Shown here: piece after piece, positions 17,304-26,248 of the stretch
How the letters are laid out: every line of letters starts with the position of its first letter
How positions within the stretch are numbered: the stretch's first letter is position 1
The notes under the pieces: model-generated
Seen by the model: only the letters and a program-made list of their open reading frames with translations
Database searches by the model: none
Told to the model about the DNA's origin: nothing
Translations under genes and position numbers: made by a program
Origin: an uncultured Kiloniellaceae bacterium
Lineage (GTDB): Bacteria > Pseudomonadota > Alphaproteobacteria > Kiloniellales > Kiloniellaceae
Direction: 5' to 3'
DNA: 64,000 bases
Assembly: GCA_947493695.1 (NCBI GenBank)
Contig: CANLSF010000001.1
Location: 620,001-684,000 of the forward strand

Positions 17304-18812
17304 TTGGGCGCAGTGGAAATACGAGAAGAATACAGGATTGCCCTTGAGGTTTGCCCGACGCCCCTGATGCTGGTTTCGCGCGACGGCAACATTGTCCTAT
17401 GCAACGAACGCTTTGCGGTGCTCTTCGGTTATCTGCCGGGCGAACTGCACGGCCAGTCTGTAGACGTTCTGGTTCCCGAAGAAATCCGCGAATTTCATCC
17501 CGAACTGCGGCAGGCTTTCTTCGAAGTGCCGACGAGCCGAAATATGGGCACCGGCCGCGATCTCTACGGCATGAAAAAAGACGGCGAGCTGATCCCCGTG
17601 GAGATCGGCCTGGATCCCGTCACGCCGGATGAAAACGCGCTGGTGATGGTGTCGGTTCTGGATATCCGCGAACGAAAAATGAGCGAAGCCAAGATCCGCC
17701 GCGCCATCGACGCCGCCTCCAGCGCCATGGTGATGATCGACGAACACGGTAAGATCGAGCTGGTCAACGAACAGGCCAACCGCATGTTCGGCTACGCAGA
17801 CCAGGAACTGATCGATCACAAGATCGAAACACTCGTCCCGCACCGCTATCACAGAAAGCATTCGGTTTACCGCACCAGCTATCAGAACACGCGGAACCAG
17901 CGCTACATGGGTGTGGGCCGGGACCTCTTCGGACTCAAAAAAGACGGAACGGAATTTCCGGTCGAGATTGGCCTGACGCCGCTCGACGGCGCCGATGGCC
18001 GTCTGATTATGGCGACGGTGATTGACATCACCGAACGCAAACTGAACGAAAAGAACATTCGGGAGAAAAACCAAGAGTTGGAGCGCCTGAATCACGAACT
18101 CACCGAGTTCGCCTACAGTGCGTCGCACGACCTGAAAGCGCCTCTCTCGTCAATCTACGGCATCCTGGAACTCAGCGAGACCGATCTCGAGAACGGCGAC
18201 ATCGACGAGGTGCGGACAAACCTGTCGCGCGCCCGGATGTTGGCGCAGCGCCTCTCCGGCCGGATCGAGGATATGCTGACCCTGGCCCGCGCCGACCACC
18301 TGGACGATGTATTGGAAGAAATCTCCATTCCCGATATGGTGCGCGAGGCCTCCCAGGCCGTTCAGGGCCAGTCCAGTCAGACTTCTCAGCTGACCACCGA
18401 ATTTGCGCATAGCGATCCGATCCACAGCAGTCCAACGCGCCTGAGCGCAATTCTGGAAAACCTCCTCGCCAATGCTTTCAAGTACAGCGACCCGGAAAAG
18501 CAGCAGAATAAGATCCACATCAAAACCTGGGATGAAGGCGAGGTCATGAAGCTCGCCATTCAGGATAACGGGATCGGAATTCCAGAAGATCACCTCGACA
18601 AGATCTTCAAGCTTTTCAAAAGAGTCGCCAACTCGAACGAGCCGGGCAGCGGACTGGGCCTCGCCCTGGTCGAAAAAAACCTGGCCCACCTGGGAGGCAG
18701 CATTGAAGTCGTCAGCTCACACGAGGGCTCATGCTTCACAGTCTCCCTGCCGCAAAACCGTAAGGCGCCCGCCACAGACGCGCCGGCTCAGAACCTGGAG
18801 GTCGCGAAATGA
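17304..18812 (+). CDS. Soluble two-PAS sensor histidine kinase
   Basis: Cytosolic kinase of about 502 residues with no membrane segment. Order: PAS1 (about 8-125), PAS2 (about 130-248), a coiled linker, a HisKA domain with phospho-acceptor H275 in SASHDLKAP, and an ATPase domain with N box ILENLLANAFKYS (383-395), G1 DNGIGI (421-426) and G2 GSGLGLAL (448-455). Both PAS domains hold a His and an Arg 20 residues apart (H65/R85 and H186/R206), the spacing of heme ligand His200 and Arg220 in FixL. The likely start is a TTG at 17304; a GTG at 17313 is the alternative, and no ATG is available before residue 22. It overlaps the receiver gene by 4 bases (ATGA). Confidence 0.9.
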   Translation: MGAVEIREEYRIALEVCPTPLMLVSRDGNIVLCNERFAVLFGYLPGELHGQSVDVLVPEEIREFHPELRQAFFEVPTSRNMGTGRDLYGMKKDGELIPVEIGLDPVTPDENALVMVSVLDIRERKMSEAKIRRAIDAASSAMVMIDEHGKIELVNEQANRMFGYADQELIDHKIETLVPHRYHRKHSVYRTSYQNTRNQRYMGVGRDLFGLKKDGTEFPVEIGLTPLDGADGRLIMATVIDITERKLNEKNIREKNQELERLNHELTEFAYSASHDLKAPLSSIYGILELSETDLENGDIDEVRTNLSRARMLAQRLSGRIEDMLTLARADHLDDVLEEISIPDMVREASQAVQGQSSQTSQLTTEFAHSDPIHSSPTRLSAILENLLANAFKYSDPEKQQNKIHIKTWDEGEVMKLAIQDNGIGIPEDHLDKIFKLFKRVANSNEPGSGLGLALVEKNLAHLGGSIEVVSSHEGSCFTVSLPQNRKAPATDAPAQNLEVAK

Positions 18813-19231
18813 CTCTCTCCGTGGTCCTTGTCGATGACGATGAGATCGACCGCTACATTACGCGCCGCATCGTCAAAGCCACGGTGACCGACAGCAGATT
18901 CACCGAGTACGAGGCCGGAGACGCATTTTTGCAGGCAATCACCGACCCTGAAGCCCGCAAACGGGATCTGGGTGTGACACCGCCGCCTGCGCTGGTCCTG
19001 CTGGACATCAACATGCCACGTATGAGCGGTTTTGACGTGCTCGAATCCATGAAAAAGCAACTGGAACACGACGAGGACCTCAGAAAGAGCGCCATGGTGA
19101 TGATGTTTTCCTCGTCCGATAACGCCGAGGACAGGCAGACCGCTTTATCGTACGATTTCGTCAAGGAATACGTCGTCAAACCGCTCACCAAGCAAAAGCT
19201 CCAGGAGCTCGTCGACCGGAATTTCGGCTAG
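18809..19231 (+). CDS. Single-domain response regulator (Rcp1/CheY-like)
   Basis: Receiver-only protein of 140 residues. The acidic pocket is VDDDE (8-12), the phospho-acceptor D66 sits in LLDINMPRMSG, the switch serine in MMFSSSD (near 101) and the conserved lysine K124 in VVKPL. The long insert before D66 and the MxG-F-x-VL block are typical of the Rcp1-type receivers paired with PAS or phytochrome kinases. There is no output domain, so the signal must pass to another protein. Its ATG overlaps the kinase stop, so the two are translationally coupled and are almost surely partners. The downstream target is not evident. Confidence 0.9.
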   Translation: MTLSVVLVDDDEIDRYITRRIVKATVTDSRFTEYEAGDAFLQAITDPEARKRDLGVTPPPALVLLDINMPRMSGFDVLESMKKQLEHDEDLRKSAMVMMFSSSDNAEDRQTALSYDFVKEYVVKPLTKQKLQELVDRNFG

Positions 19232-19534
19232 ACCGGGTCTGCGCCAGATCTTTGAGAGCGCGGCAAGCCAAGATAACGGCACAGCATCCGCACTTTTGTG
19301 TTGCATCGCAATGGACAACAAACAACCAACGTGATGCCATTAAGCACATAATAACAAATGAAAAATTGTAATGAACCGCAAGATTCCGCGATTTTTATGC
19401 GTTAAATGCGTCAGTTTTATTGCATTGCAACATTTTTGTTTCTCTCACCCGCTCAGCTTGCTATAATCATCTTCAGTTGGACCCAAGTCTTTTCGAGGCT
19501 TGGGCTTTGCTATCTGAATGTCAGGGAGACTGTG
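19232..19534. other. AT-rich intergenic region before a small ORF
   Basis: About 303 bases with an AT-rich centre (19300-19460) that probably holds the promoter of the small gene at 19535. No terminator with a T run was found behind the response regulator gene and no RNA gene was recognised. Confidence 0.35.
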
Positions 19535-19747
19535 ATGAAACGCGATGAGTTGGTATCCAACGGCGCTTTCGCTTTATACCGATCCGAGATGTCTTACCGG
19601 ATCAACGAGTTCGAAAAGTCGGCCAACCCGGATGCCTTGATTGCGGCGGACTTCGCCAAGTTCAAGAACCGCTACACCCGCAAGTTCGAAGACATGATCG
19701 ATCATTTTGCAGCGCAGGGCCTCGAAGTCGTTCGCACGGCATCCTGA
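19535..19747 (+). CDS. Small hypothetical protein, 70 residues
   Basis: Not recognised. The ATG at 19535 has an AGGGAG ribosome site 8 bases upstream, which fixes the start better than earlier in-frame codons. The product is 70 residues, rich in charged and aromatic residues (MKRDELVSNG, SYRINEFEKS, FKNRYTRKFEDMIDHF), predicted mostly helical, soluble and without signal peptide or cysteine. It has an AT-rich region before it and stands alone, 303 bases after the response regulator. Codon use fits the neighbouring genes. It is likely real, but its function is unknown. Confidence 0.6.
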   Translation: MKRDELVSNGAFALYRSEMSYRINEFEKSANPDALIAADFAKFKNRYTRKFEDMIDHFAAQGLEVVRTAS

Positions 19748-20026
19748 CCGCAGGCTGGAGGGCGCCCTCGCCCCGCAACTCGGAACGCGCCCGGCCTAAA
19801 GGCAGGGATCCTGCGCCTTGCGCCAGAAGTCTGCGTCCGCTTGAAAAAAAACGTTTAGAGTGAGCCCCTCGTCAGACCGAGTTCAGAGAGATTGCCGAAG
19901 GCGGTCTGTCGTGCTTGTTGTGATGCTGCGCTCACTTCATGTATCAGGGCGAAACCGCAACCGGGTTCCGGCGAGAACAGACATTCATTGAGAAGATTCG
20001 GGATCGAACCACGATCCGGTTCCGGA

Positions 20027-20236
20027 TCAGGCGCTTTGCCATCCCAGCTTCACGCCTTTGTCGACCAGATAAGCCTCGGCTGCCTCACGGGCCTCCGCGT
20101 GGGAATCGGCAAAACCTTCTGCGTAGTAAAGACCTTCCAACTCCCAGGATACCCGCCAGCGGAATCCGCTCTGGCCGCGCCGCACGCTGCCCGGAAGGTC
20201 GCGCCAGGGTTCGATGATCAAATTATACTTCTTCAC
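20027..20236 (-). CDS. Small hypothetical protein, 69 residues
   Basis: Not recognised. Begins with GTG at 20236, with AGAG about 12 bases upstream. The sequence alternates strand-like, Trp-rich segments (RWRVSWELEGLYYAEG) with a helical Ala/Glu stretch (SHAEAREAAEAYLVDKG), a plausible small alpha-beta fold of the kind seen in many short alphaproteobacterial proteins. It lies 333 bases downstream of pepN on the same strand. No signal peptide or metal motif. Composition makes a chance reading frame less likely, but it remains a prediction. Confidence 0.5.
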   Translation of the reverse strand: MKKYNLIIEPWRDLPGSVRRGQSGFRWRVSWELEGLYYAEGFADSHAEAREAAEAYLVDKGVKLGWQSA

Positions 20237-20569
20237 GTTTCGCTCTGCCTAATGCCCTCTGCCTGTTGCGCCGACCGGAGGTGCCGGAGCGCGAGAGGTC
20301 GATCGTTTCTAACCCAATTTTCGCGTCATGCCATCGCAATTGATCTGGCGATGAAGTCGCTCAACTACAACAGAGTCTGATCGTTTTTCACTGAATCAGC
20401 AAAAACTGTAAACCAGCCTCCCGCCCATAAAGCGGCCGAGGTTTCACGCCCATGATCTCTGCAAACAGGAACGGTTCTCTTCTCCGCCAGGTCACCGCGA
20501 ACTTCATGCGCACGCCATCCGGCGTTAAGACTCTGTCGCCAACAGCTTAAATGACACTCCCAATCGGGT
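20237..20569. other. Intergenic region downstream of pepN
   Basis: About 333 bases. A small hairpin (ACGCC-atcc-GGCGT, 20512-20525) is present but lacks a T run, so it is not a convincing terminator. No gene or repeat was recognised. Confidence 0.35.
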
Positions 20570-23218
20570 TCATGTCAAGGACTTGGACGTCAGTTCATAA
20601 ACATCGGGCGACAAGTTCTGGGCAGCCAGGATGCTTTCCAGGGCCTGTCGCATCAAAGCCTGACGCGCGGGATCGTAACGTGACCAGCGGCCAAGCGGCG
20701 CGATGAGCCGCGCCGCGGCCTGCGGATTGATACGATCGAGCTCGACAATCCGGTCTGCCAGGAACTGATAGCCACTGCCGTCGGCCTGATGAAACCGCAA
20801 AGGATTGCCCGCCGCGAAAACACCGATCAACGCCCGAACCTTATTGGGATTCGTCAGTGTGAAGGCCTCGTGTTTCAACAGCTCCTCAACGCGGTCCAGA
20901 GTGCCCGGCAGGGTCGACATGGCCTCGAGCGACAGCCATTTGTCGACCACCAGCGGCTCATCCCGATAGCGCGTATAAAAGGCCTGCAGGCAATCATCAC
21001 GTTCCACGGACTGCTTGTCGGTCAGCAGACCTAGAGCCGCCATGCGGTCGGTCATGTTGTCGGCATTACGGCACTGCACGACCGCCAGCTCCAGCATCTC
21101 CGGCGTGTCCAGCGCGGTCAGATAGGCCAGCGCCACGTTCTTCAGCGCGCGCCGGCCCGCGGCGTCTGCGGTCGGTTCGAAGGGTGCGTTGGTCTGCATT
21201 GCCCGGTAAGTCTCAAGCAATTCAGATTTCAATGCATGGGCAATTTCACTGCGCATCTGCTCCCGTGCACGATGGATGGCTTCAACGTCGACGACCTTCA
21301 TCTGATCGGCGAGGAAGGATTCGCCCGGCAAGGTCAGAGCCAGCGCACGGAAAGCCGCATCCTGGGTTTCGTCCAGGAGCGTTTCGCGCAAGGCAGCGAT
21401 GAAGCTCTCAGGAGTCTGTTGCCCCTCGCCCCCAACCTCGACCGCGTCCAGCAGCAGCCGGGCCGCATACTGCTGGCCCGTTTCCCAGCGGTTGAAGCTG
21501 TCGCTGTCGCGCGCCATCAGAACCGCACGCGCTGCCGGTGAATGCGCGATGGAAAGATTGACCGGCGCCGAGAAGCCGCGGTTAATCGAGACGGCAGGTT
21601 CGTGATCGAGGTTTTCGAAACGGAACGTCTGGCTGGCCTGCCGCAACTCAAGGACCCGTTGCGTCGGCGCGTCCATCTCGCCGGCAAGCGCAAGCGGCAT
21701 CGCATTGCCCTGCGGATCAAGCAACGCAAGATCGAGCGGAATGTGCATGGGCTGCTTGCCGCTTTGGCCCGGTGTTTCGGGAACCGACTGAGACAGAGTC
21801 AGCGCGAAGCTCTTCGCCGCCGCGTCGTAATCTCCCTCGACCGTAACCGTCGGTGTGCCGGCCTGGGAATACCAGAGTTTGAACTGGCTGAGGTCGACCC
21901 CGGTCGCATCGGACATCGCCGCTGCGAAATCATCACAGGTGACGGCCTGACCGTCGTGACGTTCGAAGTAAAGGTCCATGCCCTTGCGAAAACCTTCACG
22001 TCCGAGCAAACCCTGCATCATGCGGATCACTTCCGCGCCTTTGTCGTAGACAGTGGCGGTGTAGAAGTTGTTGATCTCGATGTAGGAAGCAGGACGCACC
22101 GGATGGGCGGTCGGCCCGCCATCTTCCGGGAACTGCCGGGCGCGCAGAATACGGACATCCTGGATGCGCTTGACCGGCGCGGAACGCATGTCGGCGGAAA
22201 ACTCCTGATCCCGGAACACCGTCAGGCCTTCTTTCAGGCTGAGCTGAAACCAGTCGCGGCAGGTCACGCGATTGCCGGTCCAGTTATGAAAATACTCGTG
22301 GGCAACGATGCCCTCAATCGAGGCATAGTCCGCGTCGGTCGCCGTATCGGGGTCGGCCAGAACGCATTTGGAATTAAAGACGTTGAGGCTCTTGTTCTCC
22401 ATCGCGCCCATGTTGAAGTCGCTGACCGCGACGATATTGAAAAGATCCAGATCGTATTCCAGGCCGAAGCGTTCCTCGTCCCAGCGCATCGAGCGTTTCA
22501 GGGAATCCATGCCATAGCTGCAGCGCCTCTCGTTGCCGTGCTCGACAAAGATGCGCAGCGCAACCTCCCGCCCGGAGGCCGTGGTGAAGCTGTCCTCGAC
22601 GCAGGCAAGATCGCCCGCGACGACCGCAAAGAGATAGGCGGGTTTGGGAAAGGGGTCTTCCCAGCGGGTCCAGTGCCGTCCATCCTCGAGTTCGCCGCTT
22701 TCGACAAGGTTGCCGTTGGACAGCAGCACAGGATAGAGCGCTTTTTCCGCGCGCAGTGTCACCGTAAAGATGGTCATCACATCCGGCCGGTCCGGAAAGA
22801 ATGTGATCCGGCGGAAGCCCTCGGCCTCGCACTGGGTACAGAAGGTGCCGCTCGAAATGTAGAGGCCCTCCAGACGCGTGTTGGCTTTAGGATTGATCTC
22901 GGTTTCGATCTCCAGCAGGAATTCGGCGCTGGTCACGTCGAGCGACAGGCCCTTTGCATCCAGACGGTAAGCCGCCTCATCCAGCAGCGCGCCGTCCATC
23001 GAGACCGACAGAAGTTTGAGATCGTCGCCGTCGAGCCATAACGGGGGCAATCCGGCACTAGAAGTCTCCGCCCCTGACCCGTCATAGTGAACCTGAAGGC
23101 GGCTCTTAACCCGTGTCGCTTCCGGCTCCAGATCGAATTCCAGCGCCAGACTTTCGATCCGGTAGTCGGGTTTACGATATGCATCGAGGTAAATAGCCTG
23201 AGGGGCGGGCGCGTCCAT
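20570..23218 (-). CDS. pepN: Aminopeptidase N (M1 family, PepN type)
   Basis: Zinc metallopeptidase of 882 residues that removes N-terminal residues from peptides, the E. coli PepN length. The exopeptidase motif GAMEN is followed by the zinc site HEYFHNWTGNR (two His and the catalytic Glu) with the third ligand in LKEGLTVFRDQEF. After the catalytic domain come the beta-sandwich and a long all-helical C-terminal domain, as in PepN and unlike the shorter M1 types. The ATG at 23218 gives MDAPAPQAIYLDAYRKPDY, the usual start of the family. It probably shares a transcript with the hydrolase gene that ends 32 bases upstream. Firm identification. Confidence 0.96.
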   Translation of the reverse strand: MDAPAPQAIYLDAYRKPDYRIESLALEFDLEPEATRVKSRLQVHYDGSGAETSSAGLPPLWLDGDDLKLLSVSMDGALLDEAAYRLDAKGLSLDVTSAEFLLEIETEINPKANTRLEGLYISSGTFCTQCEAEGFRRITFFPDRPDVMTIFTVTLRAEKALYPVLLSNGNLVESGELEDGRHWTRWEDPFPKPAYLFAVVAGDLACVEDSFTTASGREVALRIFVEHGNERRCSYGMDSLKRSMRWDEERFGLEYDLDLFNIVAVSDFNMGAMENKSLNVFNSKCVLADPDTATDADYASIEGIVAHEYFHNWTGNRVTCRDWFQLSLKEGLTVFRDQEFSADMRSAPVKRIQDVRILRARQFPEDGGPTAHPVRPASYIEINNFYTATVYDKGAEVIRMMQGLLGREGFRKGMDLYFERHDGQAVTCDDFAAAMSDATGVDLSQFKLWYSQAGTPTVTVEGDYDAAAKSFALTLSQSVPETPGQSGKQPMHIPLDLALLDPQGNAMPLALAGEMDAPTQRVLELRQASQTFRFENLDHEPAVSINRGFSAPVNLSIAHSPAARAVLMARDSDSFNRWETGQQYAARLLLDAVEVGGEGQQTPESFIAALRETLLDETQDAAFRALALTLPGESFLADQMKVVDVEAIHRAREQMRSEIAHALKSELLETYRAMQTNAPFEPTADAAGRRALKNVALAYLTALDTPEMLELAVVQCRNADNMTDRMAALGLLTDKQSVERDDCLQAFYTRYRDEPLVVDKWLSLEAMSTLPGTLDRVEELLKHEAFTLTNPNKVRALIGVFAAGNPLRFHQADGSGYQFLADRIVELDRINPQAAARLIAPLGRWSRYDPARQALMRQALESILAAQNLSPDVYELTSKSLT

Positions 23219-23250
23219 TGTCTAAACTTTCTGAGGTGTTGGTGCTGGCG

Positions 23251-24147
23251 CTAGGGCTGCTTGATGAAGTTCAACACGGCATCGGACAAGACTGTGCCGG
23301 ATGAACGGAAGGCCTCAACGATGGTGAAATGGTTCAGGCCTTCCGGCTCCAGAGTTTGTGGCGACATCTCCTGCCCGCTCAAATGGGCCGCGTAATCGCG
23401 CTGCTGCCGCCGGAACTCATCGGTTTCGGCCCCACCGACTGCCAGCAACAAAGGACAGGAGATTCGGGTTGTCTGAAGACTGGGTGAGTACTGAGCCACT
23501 TCGTCCGGGTTCAGATGAAGTGCTTCGTTGAGGTAACTCAAACGGATTGGCTCAAGTTCGTAAAGGCCACTGAGCGGGATCGCCCCCTTCAAGAGGTTCG
23601 CTGTCCCCCCTTCCGCTGCCCAGTCGGTCCCGGCCAGCAGTGCGGAGAGATGCCCCCCCGCAGAGTGACCCGAGAGAAACAGGCGCGTCGGATCGCAGCC
23701 GTAGTCGCCGATGTTGCGGGACAGCCAAAGCAGTGCTGCGCGGCACTGCGCAACAATCCCACCCATGGTAACATCCGGACAGAGCGGATATCCAATCGTG
23801 ACAACCGTAATGCCCGCCTCGACGTACACGGGGGCAACACAGGAGAACACAGCCTTATCCAGGGCCTGCCAGTAACCGCCGTGGATAAAGGCCAGAACCG
23901 GCGCCTGGCCCGAAGCATCACCGGCGGCGGGAAAGATGTCCAGTTTCGCCCTGACGCCATCGCCGTAAGACACATCCAGGTGCCCCTTGAGCTCGGCCCT
24001 GACGGACGCAGAATCTTTCTGCCAGCCCTCGACAATGTCGGCAAAACCGGGCACCGCCGCGCGATTGTTGTACTGCGCGTCCAGGGCTGTCTGGTCATAT
24101 CCTCCGAAGATGATCGGAGCGGAAGAGGAATCGCTGGTTTCTGACAT
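23251..24147 (-). CDS. Alpha/beta hydrolase, kynurenine formamidase-like
   Basis: Serine hydrolase of 298 residues. It has the HGGYW oxyanion motif characteristic of kynurenine formamidase and related esterases, the nucleophile elbow GHSAGG, and a late histidine in GLNHFTIVEAF; an aspartate before it would complete the triad. The frame is open to 24198, but only through a TTG with no ribosome site, so ATG 24147 is preferred. It lies 32 bases before pepN on the same strand. No tryptophan-catabolic genes are nearby, so the formamidase role is only one possibility beside a general carboxylesterase. Confidence 0.82.
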   Translation of the reverse strand: MSETSDSSSAPIIFGGYDQTALDAQYNNRAAVPGFADIVEGWQKDSASVRAELKGHLDVSYGDGVRAKLDIFPAAGDASGQAPVLAFIHGGYWQALDKAVFSCVAPVYVEAGITVVTIGYPLCPDVTMGGIVAQCRAALLWLSRNIGDYGCDPTRLFLSGHSAGGHLSALLAGTDWAAEGGTANLLKGAIPLSGLYELEPIRLSYLNEALHLNPDEVAQYSPSLQTTRISCPLLLAVGGAETDEFRRQQRDYAAHLSGQEMSPQTLEPEGLNHFTIVEAFRSSGTVLSDAVLNFIKQP

Positions 24148-24495
24148 GAGGATCGGAGCTTTCGTTCGCTTGAGATCTATATGGAAATGCCGAGGCAATT
24201 TAACGAGGTTTGTAAGTGATGACCACGACCGTCATCGCAACGACAGACACCGGGAGAGCAATGATATTCACGCAATTTTAAGTATCAGGAATTTAGGTTG
24301 AAGCTCATTAACTATGATGGTCTCAACCCAGTTTATGAGGCCTCAACCCGGCTTCACAAGCGCTATTCTCTCGCAATACGGACCCGGTTTCGATCGCTGT
24401 TCCGATCAGACCGTCCAGGCCGGACAAAGAGTTTGCAGGGAAAGCGCTAGCGTAGAGTTTCAAACACCAAGGTCTTGTTCTAGGATCGCGCCGAA
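24148..24495. other. Divergent intergenic region (hydrolase / ankyrin protein)
   Basis: About 348 bases that must contain two divergent promoters. It holds a short imperfect direct repeat (CTCAACCCAGTTTATGAGG / CTCAACCCGGCTTCACAAG near 24322-24361). No gene, RNA or terminator was recognised. Confidence 0.35.
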
Positions 24496-25506
24496 ATGAC
24501 AGCCTTTCGACTTACACTGATCCTCGCAACACTACTCGCCGTAGCCGGGCTCCCCACGCAGGACGCTTGGGCAACGGCCAAGAGTGAAGAAGAGACCTAC
24601 GATCCGACCCTCGATCCGGCCTATAAAGTCTGGCGTTCCCTGTCGGGCCGGGAAGACTCCGAAGCCTTTTTCCTCGTCGCCCAGCGCTACGAAAAAGGCG
24701 AGAAGGTTCAGGTAAACCAGATCACGGCCCTGCAGTATTACATCCTAGCCGCGGAACTGGATCACAAGGAAGCCGAAGCCGCCGTTGAACGTCTGAATAA
24801 AAGCCTTTCAAAGTCCGACCGCGCCAAGGCCAGGGAGCGTGCAGCCAACTGGTCCCCCGTCACCGACGAAGACATCGTGGAGCAGCAACCGGTCCGTCGA
24901 CCCAGCAACGACCGGGCGCGGCTGCTCGCCGCCGCCGACAGCGGCAATTTTGATCAGGTGAAAGAACTGCTGGATAAGGGCGTTCCAACGGACACCCGCG
25001 ACGAACATCAATGGACCCCGCTCATGCTCGCTGCGCTGCAAGGACACGACAAGATTGTTTCCCTGCTGTTGGACGAAGGCGCGGACATCGATACCCAGGG
25101 CATTAACGGCACCACGCCCTTGATGGCTGCAGCAAGTTCAGGCTGGCTCTCTGTCATCAAACGCCTGATCACAGCCGGTGCGGACATGGATCTGGAAGAC
25201 AATGCCGGTGAGACGGCGTTTTACATGGCGGAGCAGTTTGAGCATCGGGCCGTTGTGACCTACCTTGCGAAGATTCATGCCTCACCGGAAGTGATCAAGG
25301 AAGTACAGGCTTATCTGATTGCCAAAGGCTACAAGCTGGGCAAACCGGACGGTCTCTGGGGGCCCAATACCGAAAAAGCCGTTCAGTCCTTTCAGAAGAA
25401 GCTCGGTTTACCTCCGGACGGCCGGATCACAAAAAAATTTCTGACCCTGATTCGGGACGGGTCAGAGAGCAGTGACAAGAAATCCAAGGCGAAGAAAGCC
25501 TCTTAA
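24496..25506 (+). CDS. Exported ankyrin-repeat protein with C-terminal peptidoglycan-binding domain
   Basis: Protein of 336 residues with a signal peptide (about 1-27, ending DAWA-TA). Next comes a Sel1-like helical pair at about 45-90 (ALQYYILAAELDHKEA), then ankyrin repeats at about 138-265 with the consensus TPLMLAALQGH and TPLMAAASSGW, and a PG_binding_1 domain at about 270-325 (DGLWGPNTEKAVQSFQ). The tail is Lys/Ser-rich. The combination suggests a periplasmic protein that docks on the cell wall and binds other proteins. It has no catalytic motif. The gene is alone and is followed after 183 bases by a terminator. Function unknown. Confidence 0.85.
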   Translation: MTAFRLTLILATLLAVAGLPTQDAWATAKSEEETYDPTLDPAYKVWRSLSGREDSEAFFLVAQRYEKGEKVQVNQITALQYYILAAELDHKEAEAAVERLNKSLSKSDRAKARERAANWSPVTDEDIVEQQPVRRPSNDRARLLAAADSGNFDQVKELLDKGVPTDTRDEHQWTPLMLAALQGHDKIVSLLLDEGADIDTQGINGTTPLMAAASSGWLSVIKRLITAGADMDLEDNAGETAFYMAEQFEHRAVVTYLAKIHASPEVIKEVQAYLIAKGYKLGKPDGLWGPNTEKAVQSFQKKLGLPPDGRITKKFLTLIRDGSESSDKKSKAKKAS

Positions 25507-25844
25507 AACCTTGTTTTTAAAACAACAGCTATAACGAGAACATGAATACAACCTTTCGCTTATTTCTCGTGCATTTTAGACAAAAACATAGCAAAATCAG
25601 CCGTTAAGCTCCTGGTAATCTTTTCGGTTCAGGGTCAGTCCTGTACCCGGGTTCTCCCCCGGATCTCGGGTGCGTGATACCGCTTCGTTAGGCCCCGTCA
25701 GCAATGGCGGGGCCTTTCGTTTTGCACCTGAACGCTGTTCGTTCACACTCAACCCGGACCTGCAATCCCCCTTGTTCTTTGAAACTTGACGAAGGCAGCC
25801 GCGACCGGGATTCTGCGGTTGATTTCACAGATCAGTTGTTCGTT
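25507..25844. other. Intergenic region with terminator and possible small transcript
   Basis: About 338 bases. The segment 25610-25690 is GC-rich and can fold (ACCCG at about 25648 pairs with CGGGT at about 25670) right before the terminator at 25690-25723, while 25530-25600 is AT-rich. This looks like a short RNA with its own promoter, or just the long 3' end of the ankyrin transcript; no known RNA family was recognised. Confidence 0.3.
25690..25723 (+). terminator. Rho-independent terminator
   Basis: AGGCCCCG (25690-25697) pairs with CGGGGCCT (25708-25715) round a 10-base loop and runs into TTTCGTTTT. It closes the ankyrin gene transcript or a small RNA in this gap. Confidence 0.75.
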
Positions 25845-26228
25845 ATGAAACCCAGCTCCAACCCTGCTTTTCAGAAAAAGCATCCTTCCTACGTCACCAT
25901 AATTGCCGAGGCAAAGAGCGGCTGGCATCCCACAGACCTGCTCAATCGGCGCAGCGGCAAAACCTGGCCCAGCCCCAAGGAGCTCCTGATCCGTCTGTGC
26001 GGCGCCACACTTCAGGGAGACTGGTGTATTCGCCAGCGCAGCGCGAGCGCGGCAAAAACCGTCTGGGAGATCCGTATCGCCAAACCCGAGGACATCGATA
26101 TTCTACAAAACGTAATTGGGCATGACCGGCTGGTGCCAATCGAACAGAACGATGCCTGTCCCTGCTACGGCTTCGATTACCGCAAGGCGGATTACGCAAA
26201 CTGGGGCAGCATTCTCAGAACCTTCTGA
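25845..26228 (+). CDS. Hypothetical protein, 127 residues
   Basis: Not recognised. The open frame extends up to 25704, but that part crosses a terminator, so the ATG at 25845 (MKPSSNPAF) is preferred; no clear ribosome site is seen. The product is soluble with alternating basic and hydrophobic segments, Trp residues (SGWHP, KTWPS, GDWCIRQR), and a late CPCYGFDYRKADYANW block whose Cys pair could be structural. It reads like a small alpha-beta protein. It is convergent with the PAS_5 gene, the stops being 20 bases apart. Function unknown. Confidence 0.55.
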   Translation: MKPSSNPAFQKKHPSYVTIIAEAKSGWHPTDLLNRRSGKTWPSPKELLIRLCGATLQGDWCIRQRSASAAKTVWEIRIAKPEDIDILQNVIGHDRLVPIEQNDACPCYGFDYRKADYANWGSILRTF

Positions 26229-26248
26229 GAGCGGAAGCCATCGTTGTG

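Noticed and set aside
21542-23041. 499-residue antisense open frame over pepN
   Set aside because: Caused by codon bias of the true gene on the other strand; no ribosome site and no recognisable motif.
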